In this document: positions 1 to 7,351 of the stretch, in pieces
Layout of the letters: each line of letters starts with the position of its first letter
Position numbering within the stretch: position 1 is the first letter of the stretch
NCBI GenBank assembly: GCA_001917895.1
Contig: MNEW01000058.1
Coordinates: 12,759 to 27,598 of the forward strand
Reading direction: 5' to 3'
DNA length: 14,840 nt
Source: Actinobacteria bacterium 13_1_40CM_66_12
GTDB taxonomy: Bacteria; Chloroflexota; Dormibacteria; Dormibacterales; Dormibacteraceae
Position numbers and translations under genes: made by a program
The notes under the pieces: model-generated
Databases searched by the model: none
Told to the model about the DNA's origin: nothing
The model's input: only the letters and a program-made list of their open reading frames with translations

Positions 1-2
1 AC

Positions 3-890
3 GAGTACGAGTCGTACATCTTCGTCGCCGACTACCACACGCTGACCACCATTCCCAATGCCCGCGAGTTCCGCGACGACCTCTACGACATGGTCATGGA
101 CCTGATCGCTATCGGCGTCGATCCTGAACGGACCGTGATCTACCGCCAATCGTCGATTCCGATGGTGGCGGAGCTGACGCTGCTCCTCGCGATGGTGACG
201 CCGCTCGGCTGGGTGCAGCGCGTGCCGACGTTTAAAGAAAAGGTGCGCGACCAGCCTGACAACGTGAACCTCGGACTCTTCGAGTACCCGGTACTCCAAT
301 GCGCTGACATCATCATCGTCAAAGGCGACGTCGTGCCTGTGGGTCGAGACCAGGCTCCCCACGTCGAGCTCACGCGTGAGATCACTCGCCGCTTCAACCG
401 CACCTATGGCCCGGTGTTCCCCGAGCCGCAACTTGTCCTGAATCCCGACGCCCCCATCGTCAAAGGCACCGATGGGAAGGCAAAGATGTCGAAGAGCCTC
501 AAGAACATCGTCGGAGTGACCGACCCACCCGACGTAATTCGGAAGCAGGTCATGAGCATGGTCACCGACGTGAAGCGGCCCCGCAAAACGGATCCCGGCC
601 ACCCGCGATCCTGCAATGTCTGCGCGTTCTATAGGTTTTTCTTCGACGACTGGGAGCACTACTGGGAACTCTGCCGAAGGGCGCAAATCGGTTGCCAGGA
701 GAAGAAACGGCTCCTCGCCGAGCGCATAGTCGAGCGATTCGCGCCGTTCCGCGAGCGGCGCGCGCAGCTGACCCGCGAGCAGATCGATGCCATCCTTGAA
801 AGCGGCGGCGAGCGCGCCCGCGCCATCGCCGGCCGGACGATGGTCGAGGTGCGCGACGCGGTCGGTCTGCCCCCTTACGCCCGCGCCTGA
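3..890 (+). CDS. trpS: Tryptophanyl-tRNA synthetase, 3' part (5' end outside window)
   Basis: Class I aminoacyl-tRNA synthetase that charges tRNA-Trp in the cytoplasm. The frame is open from base 3, so the gene starts upstream of the window. The visible part begins at a FVADYHTLTT segment, typical of the TrpRS/TyrRS Rossmann fold just after the HIGH region. It continues through RQSSIP, the GRDQAPHVELTR block and the class I KMSKS motif (AKMSKSLKN, about base 481). The C-terminal helical part carries four cysteines at bases 612, 621, 672 and 693, in the pattern C-x2-C-x16-C-x6-C. This lies where some TrpRSs (the Thermotoga type) bind a [4Fe-4S] cluster, but the spacing differs. The stop is TGA at 888-890. 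Only 23 bp separate it from the Rieske gene. Family assignment is secure; the metal site is inference. Confidence 0.95.
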   Translation, partial: EYESYIFVADYHTLTTIPNAREFRDDLYDMVMDLIAIGVDPERTVIYRQSSIPMVAELTLLLAMVTPLGWVQRVPTFKEKVRDQPDNVNLGLFEYPVLQCADIIIVKGDVVPVGRDQAPHVELTREITRRFNRTYGPVFPEPQLVLNPDAPIVKGTDGKAKMSKSLKNIVGVTDPPDVIRKQVMSMVTDVKRPRKTDPGHPRSCNVCAFYRFFFDDWEHYWELCRRAQIGCQEKKRLLAERIVERFAPFRERRAQLTREQIDAILESGGERARAIAGRTMVEVRDAVGLPPYARA

Positions 891-898
891 AGGGCGGC

Positions 899-913
899 TA
901 GAATTCGGGTCGG
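899..913 (+). promoter_or_regulatory. Possible -10 box and very short leader of the Rieske gene
   Basis: TAGAAT at 899-904 differs from the TATAAT consensus by one base and lies 9 bases before the ATG at 914. There is no clear Shine-Dalgarno sequence in between. This would suit a nearly leaderless transcript. The -35 position (about 876-881, TTACGC) is poor, so the respiratory cluster could equally be read through from trpS. Confidence 0.3.
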
Positions 914-1450
914 ATGGCTGATTCGACGCCCCGGACATTCACCCGCCGCACTTTTCTCGGCTGGTGGATGGCCAGCCTCCTGACCGCGACGGTGGCCATC
1001 GGGCTGGCGCCGATTCTCGTCTTCCTGTGGCCGGCACCCGCCAAGGGCCAGAAGAAGACGAAACTCGCGGTAACGCTGGCCACGCCCATCGAGCAGCTGT
1101 CGAACGGTAACGCCATCAAGTTCGACGCCCCCACCAGCCCCAACTCGGCTTTCGTCATGGCCGACGGCGGCGGCGACAACGCGGCGGGAGATCTGGCCTT
1201 CGGTGGCTTCGTCGTCAAGGACCTGCACGGAAAGGTGAACGTCTTCGCGATCAATTGCTCCCACCTGGGATGCTCGATCGCGCTGAACGCCGACGCCAAG
1301 ACGTTTGACTGCCCGTGCCACGGCTCGCGTTTCCACCTCGACGGTACTGTGCTGCACGGCCCAGCCGCCGACCCCCTTTCGCACCTCACGTGGACGCATG
1401 GCAATGACCCCAACACAATCGAAGTCGACGGCCTGATCCTGGGCTTTTAG
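914..1450 (+). CDS. Rieske [2Fe-2S] protein of a cytochrome bc/b6f-like complex
   Basis: High-potential iron-sulfur subunit that takes an electron from quinol at the Qo site and passes it to a c-type cytochrome. It is predicted to be anchored in the cytoplasmic membrane with its cluster domain outside. The protein has 178 residues. An N-terminal TRRTFLG sequence (residues 10-16) resembles a Tat signal and precedes one hydrophobic helix (about 18-39), expected to remain as an anchor. Both Rieske boxes are complete: CSHLGC (115-120) and CPCHGSRF (133-140). The expected cluster ligands are C115, H117, C133 and H136, with C120 and C135 as the disulfide pair. The gene stops two bases before the cytochrome b start, so the two are probably translationally coupled. 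A role as QcrA/PetC equivalent follows from the next two genes. Confidence 0.95.
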   Translation: MADSTPRTFTRRTFLGWWMASLLTATVAIGLAPILVFLWPAPAKGQKKTKLAVTLATPIEQLSNGNAIKFDAPTSPNSAFVMADGGGDNAAGDLAFGGFVVKDLHGKVNVFAINCSHLGCSIALNADAKTFDCPCHGSRFHLDGTVLHGPAADPLSHLTWTHGNDPNTIEVDGLILGF

Positions 1451-1452
1451 AG

Positions 1453-2148
1453 ATGGCCATTCCTCACCCGCGCGAGATCCAGATGGCGGTGGTGGAGTGG
1501 CTCGATGAACGCTACCCGTTCACGAAGGCTGTCGACGAGGCGCTCTACCAGCGCGTGCCGAACTTCGCCAACGCCTTCTACTACTGCTTCGGTGGGATGG
1601 TCTTCATCCTGGTCGTGCTGCAGCTCCTGACCGGCATCCTGCTCGCGCTTTACTACGTGCCGGACGCCAGCGGCAACCCCGCGCCCGCGTACACCAGCGT
1701 CAACTTCATCCAGAACAGCGTGTTTCTGGGCTGGCTGATCCGCGGCACGCATTTCTGGGGCGCCAACCTGCTGATCATCATGGTGCTGCTGCACATGGCG
1801 CGGGTCTACTGGACTGGCTCGTACCGCGCGCCGCGAGAGCTCAACTGGATCGTCGGCGTGACGATGCTGCTGATCATTCTTGCGTTCTCACTGACAGGCT
1901 ACTTGCTGCCGTGGGACACCAAGGCGTACTTCGCGACTGAGGTCACGATCAAAATCGCTGGGCTCGCGCCACCGGCACAGCTCGGCATCTTCATAAAAGA
2001 CCTGCTCCAGGGCGGCCCGGCTGTCGGACCCCCGACCCTGCAGCGCTTCTTCGATATTCACGTGTTCCTGCTGCCGGCTCTCATCGTCCTTCTGATGTAC
2101 ATCCACTTCCGCTTCATCCGCGCGCATGGAATCTCGGAGCCGATGTGA
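1453..2148 (+). CDS. Cytochrome b N-terminal half (cytochrome b6 type)
   Basis: Di-heme membrane subunit of the quinol:cytochrome c/plastocyanin oxidoreductase family; 231 residues with four hydrophobic helices (about 42-68, 100-120, 132-152, 200-222). The heme b ligands are visible as H100/H114 in helix B and H203/H218 in helix D. The 14- and 15-residue offsets are the b6f-type arrangement; mitochondrial-type bc1 has 14 and 14. C45, in YYCFGG, aligns with the cysteine that covalently holds the extra heme c(n) in cytochrome b6. The length matches b6 rather than a full cytochrome b, and the C-terminal half is encoded next with a TGATG stop/start overlap. Start ATG 1453 lies two bases after the Rieske stop. 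The function is well supported; the exact complex type (b6f-like or b6c1-like) is inferred. Confidence 0.95.
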   Translation: MAIPHPREIQMAVVEWLDERYPFTKAVDEALYQRVPNFANAFYYCFGGMVFILVVLQLLTGILLALYYVPDASGNPAPAYTSVNFIQNSVFLGWLIRGTHFWGANLLIIMVLLHMARVYWTGSYRAPRELNWIVGVTMLLIILAFSLTGYLLPWDTKAYFATEVTIKIAGLAPPAQLGIFIKDLLQGGPAVGPPTLQRFFDIHVFLLPALIVLLMYIHFRFIRAHGISEPM

Positions 2149-2837
2149 TGGCAAATAAGAAAGACGAGAAGGTGACGACGGAAGGGCCGGGCGCTGCAGT
2201 CGCCGAAACAGAGGTACCCGTCATCGAGTCCGAGTCGCACGGCCATACGCTGGAACCCGATTACAAACGGCTGCCGATCGGGCCCGACCACATCCTCTAC
2301 CCGGTGGTGGTCGGGCTGGCGCTCTTCCCCATCCTCATGGGCGATGCGGGACACCACCTGGCGGACGACATGCCGGAGGACGACACTCACCCGTTCTTCC
2401 CCGACCATTTCTGGCCCTATCCGATCATCGCCGTGGTGATGTTGGTCGCGGTCGGCCTGCTCGCCTTCTTCGTGCAGAAGAACCTTCAGCTCGAGGCATC
2501 AGCCGATCCGCGCACGGTCACCATCCCGCGACCGGACTGGTACTTCCTGTTCCTGTTCCAGTTCCTGAAGCTAGGGCCAGAGCTGTTCATGGCCCTTATA
2601 GTTCCGCCGGTTGTGCTCGGCGCGCTGCTCCTGTTCCCGTTCATCGACGCCTACTTCGGCCCGAGAATTGCCAAGCGCAGGGGCATGAAGTCGTGGCCGG
2701 TTCCCGGCCGCAACGTGCTGACCGGCACGGTGTTCGTGGCTGGGCTGGCGATCATCGCCCTGCTCACGGTCTGGGCACTGGCAGGCCCGCAGTTCTGCCT
2801 GCCGTGGTTCATCAACAGCCCCGTCTGCGGGGCGTAA
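2148..2837 (+). CDS. Cytochrome b C-terminal half (subunit IV-like) with an extra N-terminal helix
   Basis: Supplies the Qo-site part of the split cytochrome b. PDWY (residues 129-132) replaces the PEWY motif of chloroplast subunit IV; PDWY is known from some Gram-positive complexes. From ATG 2148 the protein has 229 residues, compared with about 160 for plant subunit IV. The extra length is N-terminal: a charged, polar first 40 residues, a hydrophobic segment (about 47-65), and a His/Asp-rich loop (66-88). The usual three helices follow (about 90-110, 144-166, 192-214). PDH-x(3)-YP-like sequences occur before both the extra helix and the first usual helix. The start overlaps the cytochrome b6 stop (TGATG). 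A GTG at 2145 is an alternative start. It converges with the DinB-like gene 12 bp downstream, with no obvious terminator. Confidence 0.92.
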   Translation: MANKKDEKVTTEGPGAAVAETEVPVIESESHGHTLEPDYKRLPIGPDHILYPVVVGLALFPILMGDAGHHLADDMPEDDTHPFFPDHFWPYPIIAVVMLVAVGLLAFFVQKNLQLEASADPRTVTIPRPDWYFLFLFQFLKLGPELFMALIVPPVVLGALLLFPFIDAYFGPRIAKRRGMKSWPVPGRNVLTGTVFVAGLAIIALLTVWALAGPQFCLPWFINSPVCGA

Positions 2838-2849
2838 GAAGGGGCGAAC

Positions 2850-3311
2850 CTACCGCCCGGCACCATAAAGCTGCTTGGTGAGCTCGATCTGCGCGAGATG
2901 CTCACGTTCGTGTCCGTAGTTCCGCACCAGCCACTCCAGCCCGGGGCGCGGAGGACGGTCACCGCGCGGACGCGGGGCGACCAGATCGTGAGCAGTAAGG
3001 GCGTCGACGTGCCGATCCATGTCGGCGTCGGCAATTTCGAGCAGCGCGATCAGATCGGCAGCGTCGGCTTCCACCTCGAACTCGGCTGCGCGATCGCGTT
3101 CTGTCTTGATTCCCCGAACCGCATTGATCATCTCGCGCTCCGAACCCAACGCATGGAAGACGAGGGCGGCGATGGAGTTCGCATCTGGATGCGGCTTCCA
3201 GTTGAGCGCTTTCCGGTCCAGCCCCTCGACCTGCTGGCGAATCTCGCGATGCATCTCAGTAAACAGGCTGCCAATGGTCTCAGCGATGGTTTTCGCGCCG
3301 ACGGCATCCAT
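2850..3311 (-). CDS. DinB-like four-helix metal-binding protein
   Basis: A 153-residue soluble, largely helical protein of the DinB/YfiT-like superfamily. Members often bind a divalent metal through three histidines and include thiol-dependent transferases; most are uncharacterised. Candidate ligands are H53 (in VFHALGSERE) and the H-x3-H pair H134/H138 (in NYGHEREHLAQIE), the usual family arrangement. I chose ATG 3311 because GAGAAGG lies 10 bases upstream and the homology-like sequence begins at once. Longer readings of this frame run into sequence that overlaps the glycosyltransferase. The start is only five bases after that gene's stop on the same strand, so the two are probably co-transcribed. 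The substrate cannot be told from sequence. It is not the DNA polymerase IV also called DinB. Confidence 0.85.
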   Translation of the reverse strand: MDAVGAKTIAETIGSLFTEMHREIRQQVEGLDRKALNWKPHPDANSIAALVFHALGSEREMINAVRGIKTERDRAAEFEVEADAADLIALLEIADADMDRHVDALTAHDLVAPRPRGDRPPRPGLEWLVRNYGHEREHLAQIELTKQLYGAGR

Positions 3312-3316
3312 CGTGG

Positions 3317-4809
3317 TCAAACCTTCTCGGTGACTCGGTACTCGAGGTAACGGCCCAGCAGCAAGCGCGTGTGCGCCTCCAGCGCCGGCGCCACGCTCAT
3401 CACCAGGCCGACGACCGGGTAGGCCATGTACTGGACGTGTACCAGAACCTTCCTCCAGAACGGCCATTCTTTCGGCTTTGGCGGCAGTATCGATAGCTCG
3501 AAAAACAGGAAGAACACCACCGTCGACAGCGTGATCGTGAGCAGGATGCCGGACCACGACCACAGCGCCTGGCCCAGGTCGGTGAGCGCGAAGTCCTGGC
3601 TGACCCAGATCGGCACCGACGCCCCGAACATCAACAGCAGCGGCAGGAAGATCCAGTTGAGGTGGTTGAGGAAGAGGTTGAGAAAGCGCCGGATGCGCAG
3701 CACGAGCGGAATCTCCGGATGCTTGAACAAGCGCGCCAGCACGTATGGGACGTCGGTGATGCCCCAGGCCCAGCGCTTGATCTGGTTGTACTGGCTCATG
3801 TGCGTCGACGCGTAGTCGCGCGAGTTGGGCGAGTCGCCATACAGGGGCAGGAACACCGACTTCACCGAGAATCGCTCGCCAAACGTGAAGAACGCCTTCC
3901 AGTAGAACCGCGAGTCCTCGGGGATGACGTCCTTGTCCCAGTAGCCTGCCCGGTGCACGAATTCCAGGCTGCACGCTGCCACTGCGACGTGGCCGCGGAC
4001 ATCACGCGAACCGCCATCGGCACCTGCCAGATGTTGTTGTGGAACAGAGGCACCGGCTGCCAGATGACGAAGTCGCGCAGTGGTGTGCGGGCGTGGTGCT
4101 GGCTGATCCACGCGAAGTACTGCGGGTGGACGCGATAGTCGGAATCGAGGTCGGTAATCAATATCTGGTTGAGGTCGTAACCCTCCTCCGTCAGGACACG
4201 GACCATCCACCGCCCGCCCCAGTTCATCGCCGCCGACTTGCCGATGACGATCCCCGGTTCGAGCGGATCCTTGATGTGATAGAAGCCGCGCAGCCTGTCC
4301 CCGAACTTCTCCTTCAGCCTGGCCACGTTCTCCCAGCCCGGCTTGTCCGTCTCTCGGGTGATGATCCCGATCATCTTCTTGTCAGCCGGATAGTTGGCGT
4401 CGACGATCGCCTGGACCGTCTGCTCGAGCACGTGGTAGGGCTCGGTGTAAGTCGGGATCACACATAAGTGGATGTACTGGAGAGGGTCATGGAGGGAGTT
4501 CGCCTGGTCCTGGTAGCACAGGGCAAGCCAGTCCTTCTTCATGTCCCGGCGCATCTTCGATAGCGTGCTGTACACCCCCGTGACCACCGTCATCGACCGC
4601 CCCAGCCAGTAGACGTCGAACAGCAGGACACCGCCCGCCACGACGAAGGCTCCAGGCCAGGGAAAGATGATCGGGATCCAGGCCGGCGCCAGCAGAAGCA
4701 CCCACGTCACCAGGCCGGGAGCCGCCTCGAAAAGGCGGGCTCCGAACTGGTGGAGGGCCTGGTCGAAGGCAGACGGGGTCCGGATGCCTGAGGCGGCTGC
4801 CATGGTCAC
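3317..4809 (-). pseudogene. Family 2 glycosyltransferase, membrane-bound, reading frame broken
   Basis: Processive-type GT2 enzyme expected to transfer sugar from a nucleotide donor at the inner membrane face. The first frame (start GTG 4809 or ATG 4803) has two helices (about residues 34-66), a GT-A core with CVIPTYTEP, and the metal-binding DxD-like ITDLDSD (218-224). It fails after about residue 275. The other frame then supplies GYWDKD, the catalytic ED of IPEDSR, and QIKRW (the QxxRW motif), followed by three hydrophobic helices. The stop is at 3317-3319. Going from one frame to the other needs a net loss of one base (modulo 3) between about 3950 and 4000. The join also looks short: I miss the FS-x-YSLSL-like stretch I would expect before GYWD. 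It may be a real inactivating deletion, or an error in sequencing or assembly. Intact, it would encode about 500 residues. Confidence 0.85.
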
Positions 4810-4857
4810 CGATTATGGCTGGGGAATAGCAAGGGGTGCCTTGGGCTTGTATTTGAC

Positions 4858-5226
4858 ATGGAAAACATGAAGCACTTTGACGGCCCGACTTTCGAGGCCG
4901 ACGTGCTCCAGGCAAGCAATCCCGTGGTGGTGGACTTCTACGCCGACTGGTGCGGCCCGTGCCGGATGATGTCGCCCGTGGTGGAGCAGCTGGCCGACGA
5001 GTACGCCGGAAAGGTGACGATCGGCAAGCTGGACGTCGACGTCAACCAGGAGATCGCGATCCGCTACGGGATCATGGGCATCCCCACGCTGGGCATCTTC
5101 AGCGGCGGGAAGCTGGTGGACCGGCTGATCGGCTACCCAGGCGGTAAGGCGCCCATCAAGGCCTGGATCGAAAAGAACGTTCCGGCTTCCGAGCAGGCGA
5201 CTGCCGACGAAGCAGGAGCAGCCTAA
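4858..5226 (+). CDS. trxA: Thioredoxin
   Basis: Small cytoplasmic dithiol-disulfide oxidoreductase that keeps protein thiols reduced, using electrons from thioredoxin reductase. The 122-residue sequence carries the classic WCGPC active site (W31-C35) after VVVDFYADW and the cis-proline region MGIPTLGIF. Length is typical apart from a short Ala/Glu-rich tail. ATG 4867 (MKHF...) is an alternative start, with GGA four bases upstream; neither start has a strong Shine-Dalgarno sequence. It is divergent from the glycosyltransferase, with only 48 bp between the starts, so the two promoters must be compact or overlap. A strong hairpin/T-tract follows 24 bases after the stop. It could also be one of several thioredoxins in the genome; the family call is firm. 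Confidence 0.96.
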   Translation: MENMKHFDGPTFEADVLQASNPVVVDFYADWCGPCRMMSPVVEQLADEYAGKVTIGKLDVDVNQEIAIRYGIMGIPTLGIFSGGKLVDRLIGYPGGKAPIKAWIEKNVPASEQATADEAGAA

Positions 5227-5249
5227 AACCGACCTTCTTCGGTCAAGAA

Positions 5250-5290
5250 AAAGTGCGGCCGGGGAAATCCCCGACCGCACTTTCTTTCGC
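5250..5290. terminator. Bidirectional intrinsic terminator after trxA and the PII gene
   Basis: Stem AAAGTGCGG (5250-5258) pairs with CCGCACTTT (5275-5283). The stem continues inward with GGGG/CCCC around an AAAT loop. Read on the plus strand it is followed by CTTTC; on the minus strand the arm ends in TTTTTCTT, an even better T-tract. It lies between convergent genes and could end transcripts from both sides. Confidence 0.8.
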
Positions 5291-5303
5291 CAGCGTAGCT
5301 TTG

Positions 5304-5338
5304 TCGGCCGGGTTAACCCCGGCCGAGACTTTGTCTTT
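5304..5338 (+). terminator. Second hairpin with T-rich tail in the trxA/PII intergenic region
   Basis: A perfect 9-bp stem, TCGGCCGGG (5304-5312) with CCCGGCCGA (5318-5326), with loop TTAAC. GACTTTGTCTTTC follows. It could be a back-up terminator for trxA. The T-tract is interrupted, so this is less certain than the first hairpin. Confidence 0.5.
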
Positions 5339-5428
5339 CTCACTCCCAAGCGCCGCCTTAAAGAAACTCTTAGAACAAGCCGATCCTTATACCGGAATGG
5401 GCGCAGCCGCGCGCGAAAGCGCCCGGCG

Positions 5429-5468
5429 ATGAGGGAAAACCATCTGGGTTTTCCCTCATATCGTTTCT
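5429..5468 (+). terminator. Third hairpin with T-rich tail before the PII gene end
   Basis: A perfect 13-bp stem, ATGAGGGAAAACC (5429-5441) with GGTTTTCCCTCAT (5447-5459), loop ATCTG, followed by ATCGTTTCTTT. On the minus strand the trailing sequence is GC-rich, so it fits a plus-strand terminator better. Another stem, GGGCGC (5399-5404) with GCGCCC (5419-5424), lies just before it. Together these might be the 3' end of a small RNA rather than a terminator for trxA. Confidence 0.5.
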
Positions 5469-5846
5469 TTAGTGGCCCCACATAGCGCGTTCTGCGTGCT
5501 TGACAGTCGCAGGGCCGTGTTCGCCGGTTCGGATGCGAACCGCATCTTCGACGTCGATGACGAAGATCTTGCCATCGCCGACTTCGCCGTGGTCGCCCGT
5601 GCGCGCTGCCTCCGCCAGCTTGTCGACTACCGTCTTCACGATTTCAGCCTGCATCACCGCCTCGACCTTGAGCCGCGGCCTCAGCGAGATGTGGACGGAG
5701 GCGCCGCGGTATTTTTCCGTGTAGCCGCGCTGCGCGCCACAGCCCTTGACCTCTGTCACAGTCACTCCGGAAACGCCGCACTCGTCGAGCACGTCCTGCA
5801 CTTCCTGCAGACGCTCGTGCCGGATGATCGCCATGACCATTTTCAT
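5469..5846 (-). CDS. PII signal protein (GlnK/GlnB family), atypical T- and B-loops
   Basis: Trimeric cytoplasmic sensor of ATP/ADP and 2-oxoglutarate that usually gates the Amt channel. The 125-residue protein has the PII core: TVTEVKGCGAQRGYTEKYRGAS, GDGKIFV and RIRTGE, with the key Q39 and K/R nucleotide-site residues kept. Two oddities show by eye. First, E. coli Tyr-51, the uridylylation site, aligns with Val-51 (GAEY becomes GASV). Second, the B-loop reads TGDHGEVGDGK, three residues longer than the usual TGKIGDGK. The start ATG 5846 overlaps the stop of the ammonium transporter (ATGA), and GAGGGA lies 8 bases upstream. The amt-glnK order is the classic one, so a GlnK-like role at the membrane is likely. 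Control by tyrosine modification at position 51 is not possible. Confidence 0.93.
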   Translation of the reverse strand: MKMVMAIIRHERLQEVQDVLDECGVSGVTVTEVKGCGAQRGYTEKYRGASVHISLRPRLKVEAVMQAEIVKTVVDKLAEAARTGDHGEVGDGKIFVIDVEDAVRIRTGEHGPATVKHAERAMWGH

Positions 5847-7345
5847 GCTGCTGATCCCTCACTCCGGGCCGGACTGCCCACTGGTTCGGGCGATCGGAGT
5901 GGGTTGACCGTCGGTGTATCCGCTTGCCGGTAAACGCCGCCGGGCACAGGCATGAACGATTCCGGGTAGCCCCACATGCCGTGCTCGCTGATGTCCAGGC
6001 CTTCCATCTCCTCGCGAGCTGAGACGCGGAGGCCGACGGTCTTCTTGATGATCCAGAAGAGCGAATAGCTCAGGACGAACACGGTGAGGAACGACGCGGT
6101 CACCGCGATCGCCTGGGCACCGAGCTGGTGCAGGCTGCCGGTGTAGAAGAATCCACCCTGGCCGACGCCGTTGAACTTGGCCAGCGCCGGGACGGTGAAG
6201 AGGCCGCAGCTGAGCGTGCCCCAGATGCCGGCCAGGCCGTGCGCGGGTAGCGCCCCGACCGGGTCGTCGAGGACCTTGTCGAGGACGAGCACGCCCACAA
6301 CCACGATCACGCCGGCGACCGCTCCGATGACGATCGCCGCCCACGGCTCGACGTAGCCCGATGGCGCCGTGATGGCGACGAGCGCCGCAATCGCTCCGTT
6401 GCCGATCATGCCCACGTCCATCGTCTTGGTGATGAAGTAGATCGTGGCCAGCGCCGCCACCGCTCCCGCGGCCGCCGCGAGGTTCGTGACGACGACGATG
6501 TCCGCGAAGTGAAGGTTCGTCGCGTTCAGGGTCGATCCTGGGTTGAAGCCGAACCAGCCGAACCACAGGATCAGCACTCCGAGCTGAGCCAGAGGCATGT
6601 TGTGGCCCGGGATCGCGTTCGACCTGCCCTTCTCGTATTTGCCGATGCGCGGCCCAAGGAGCAAGAGGCCGGCCAGGCCGGCGGTAGCGCCCGTGAGGTG
6701 CACGACTGTTGAGCCCGCGAAGTCCTGACTGCCGAGTGTCGCCATCAGAAAGCCGCCGCCGAAGAGCTGGTGGCTGATGAGCGGATAGATAAGGGCGGCA
6801 AATGGAACGCCGAAAAGGATGTAGACGATGAACTTGGTGCGCTCGATCATCGTGCCCCAGACGATGGCCAAAGAGACCGCGCAGAACACGAACTCGAAGA
6901 ACCACTTGGCCGCCGCGGGCGCCGTGCTCCCGGCTATCGCCGGCAGATTCATCTGGGAGCCTGGGCTGAAGGTCGGGAAGAAGCCGCTGCCGCCGATCAC
7001 GGCGAAGATGCCGCCGGCGCCGAAGGCGAAGCCGAAGCCGACCGCCCAATAAGCAATCGAGCTCACACTCAGGTTGGTCACAACTTTGGCGACCACCGTG
7101 CCGACGTTCTTCATGCGGCTGAAACCGACTTCGAGCATCGCGAAGCCCGCCTGCATGAACATCACGAGACAGCCGGTGACGATCACCCAGACCGTGTCGG
7201 CGGCGACGCCGGCCGCCTGCGTCGCGGTGTTGTCGTCGGCGGCCACGGCAAGGGGAATCACACCGGCCAGGAATGCGAAACCCGCGGCAATAAAGAACAA
7301 CGGTTTGCGCTTCGACAGCGCGATCCTGAGATCAGAGCTCGGCAT
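5843..7345 (-). CDS. amt: Ammonium transporter, Amt family
   Basis: Membrane channel for ammonium/ammonia uptake; 500 residues from ATG 7345. A hydrophobic N-terminal segment ending near VAA (about residue 36) looks like the signal peptide seen in many AmtBs. About eleven further helices follow. The twin pore histidines are visible at H216 (STVVHLTGA) and H369 (LPAHGLAGIWG). The cytoplasmic tail contains EGLDISEHGMWGYPE, the region that meets PII, then about 40 Pro/Ser-rich residues. ACCTCC at 7359-7364 is GGAGGT on this strand. It sits 13 bases from ATG 7345 but an ideal 7 from an in-frame TTG at 7351, so TTG may be the true start, adding two residues. The gene overlaps the PII gene by 4 bp and is divergent from glnA. 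Confidence 0.95.
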   Translation of the reverse strand: MPSSDLRIALSKRKPLFFIAAGFAFLAGVIPLAVAADDNTATQAAGVAADTVWVIVTGCLVMFMQAGFAMLEVGFSRMKNVGTVVAKVVTNLSVSSIAYWAVGFGFAFGAGGIFAVIGGSGFFPTFSPGSQMNLPAIAGSTAPAAAKWFFEFVFCAVSLAIVWGTMIERTKFIVYILFGVPFAALIYPLISHQLFGGGFLMATLGSQDFAGSTVVHLTGATAGLAGLLLLGPRIGKYEKGRSNAIPGHNMPLAQLGVLILWFGWFGFNPGSTLNATNLHFADIVVVTNLAAAAGAVAALATIYFITKTMDVGMIGNGAIAALVAITAPSGYVEPWAAIVIGAVAGVIVVVGVLVLDKVLDDPVGALPAHGLAGIWGTLSCGLFTVPALAKFNGVGQGGFFYTGSLHQLGAQAIAVTASFLTVFVLSYSLFWIIKKTVGLRVSAREEMEGLDISEHGMWGYPESFMPVPGGVYRQADTPTVNPLRSPEPVGSPARSEGSAA

Positions 7346-7351
7346 CGACAA

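Noticed and set aside
3312..3974. A long minus-strand extension of the DinB-like ORF up to 3974.
   Set aside because: It overlaps the C-terminal half of the glycosyltransferase, which has clear GT2 motifs in another frame; the extension is Arg/Pro/Gly-rich shadow sequence.
5472..5933. Plus-strand ORF opposite the PII gene.
   Set aside because: It is the mirror of a well-conserved PII coding sequence, a common high-GC shadow, and shows no family features.
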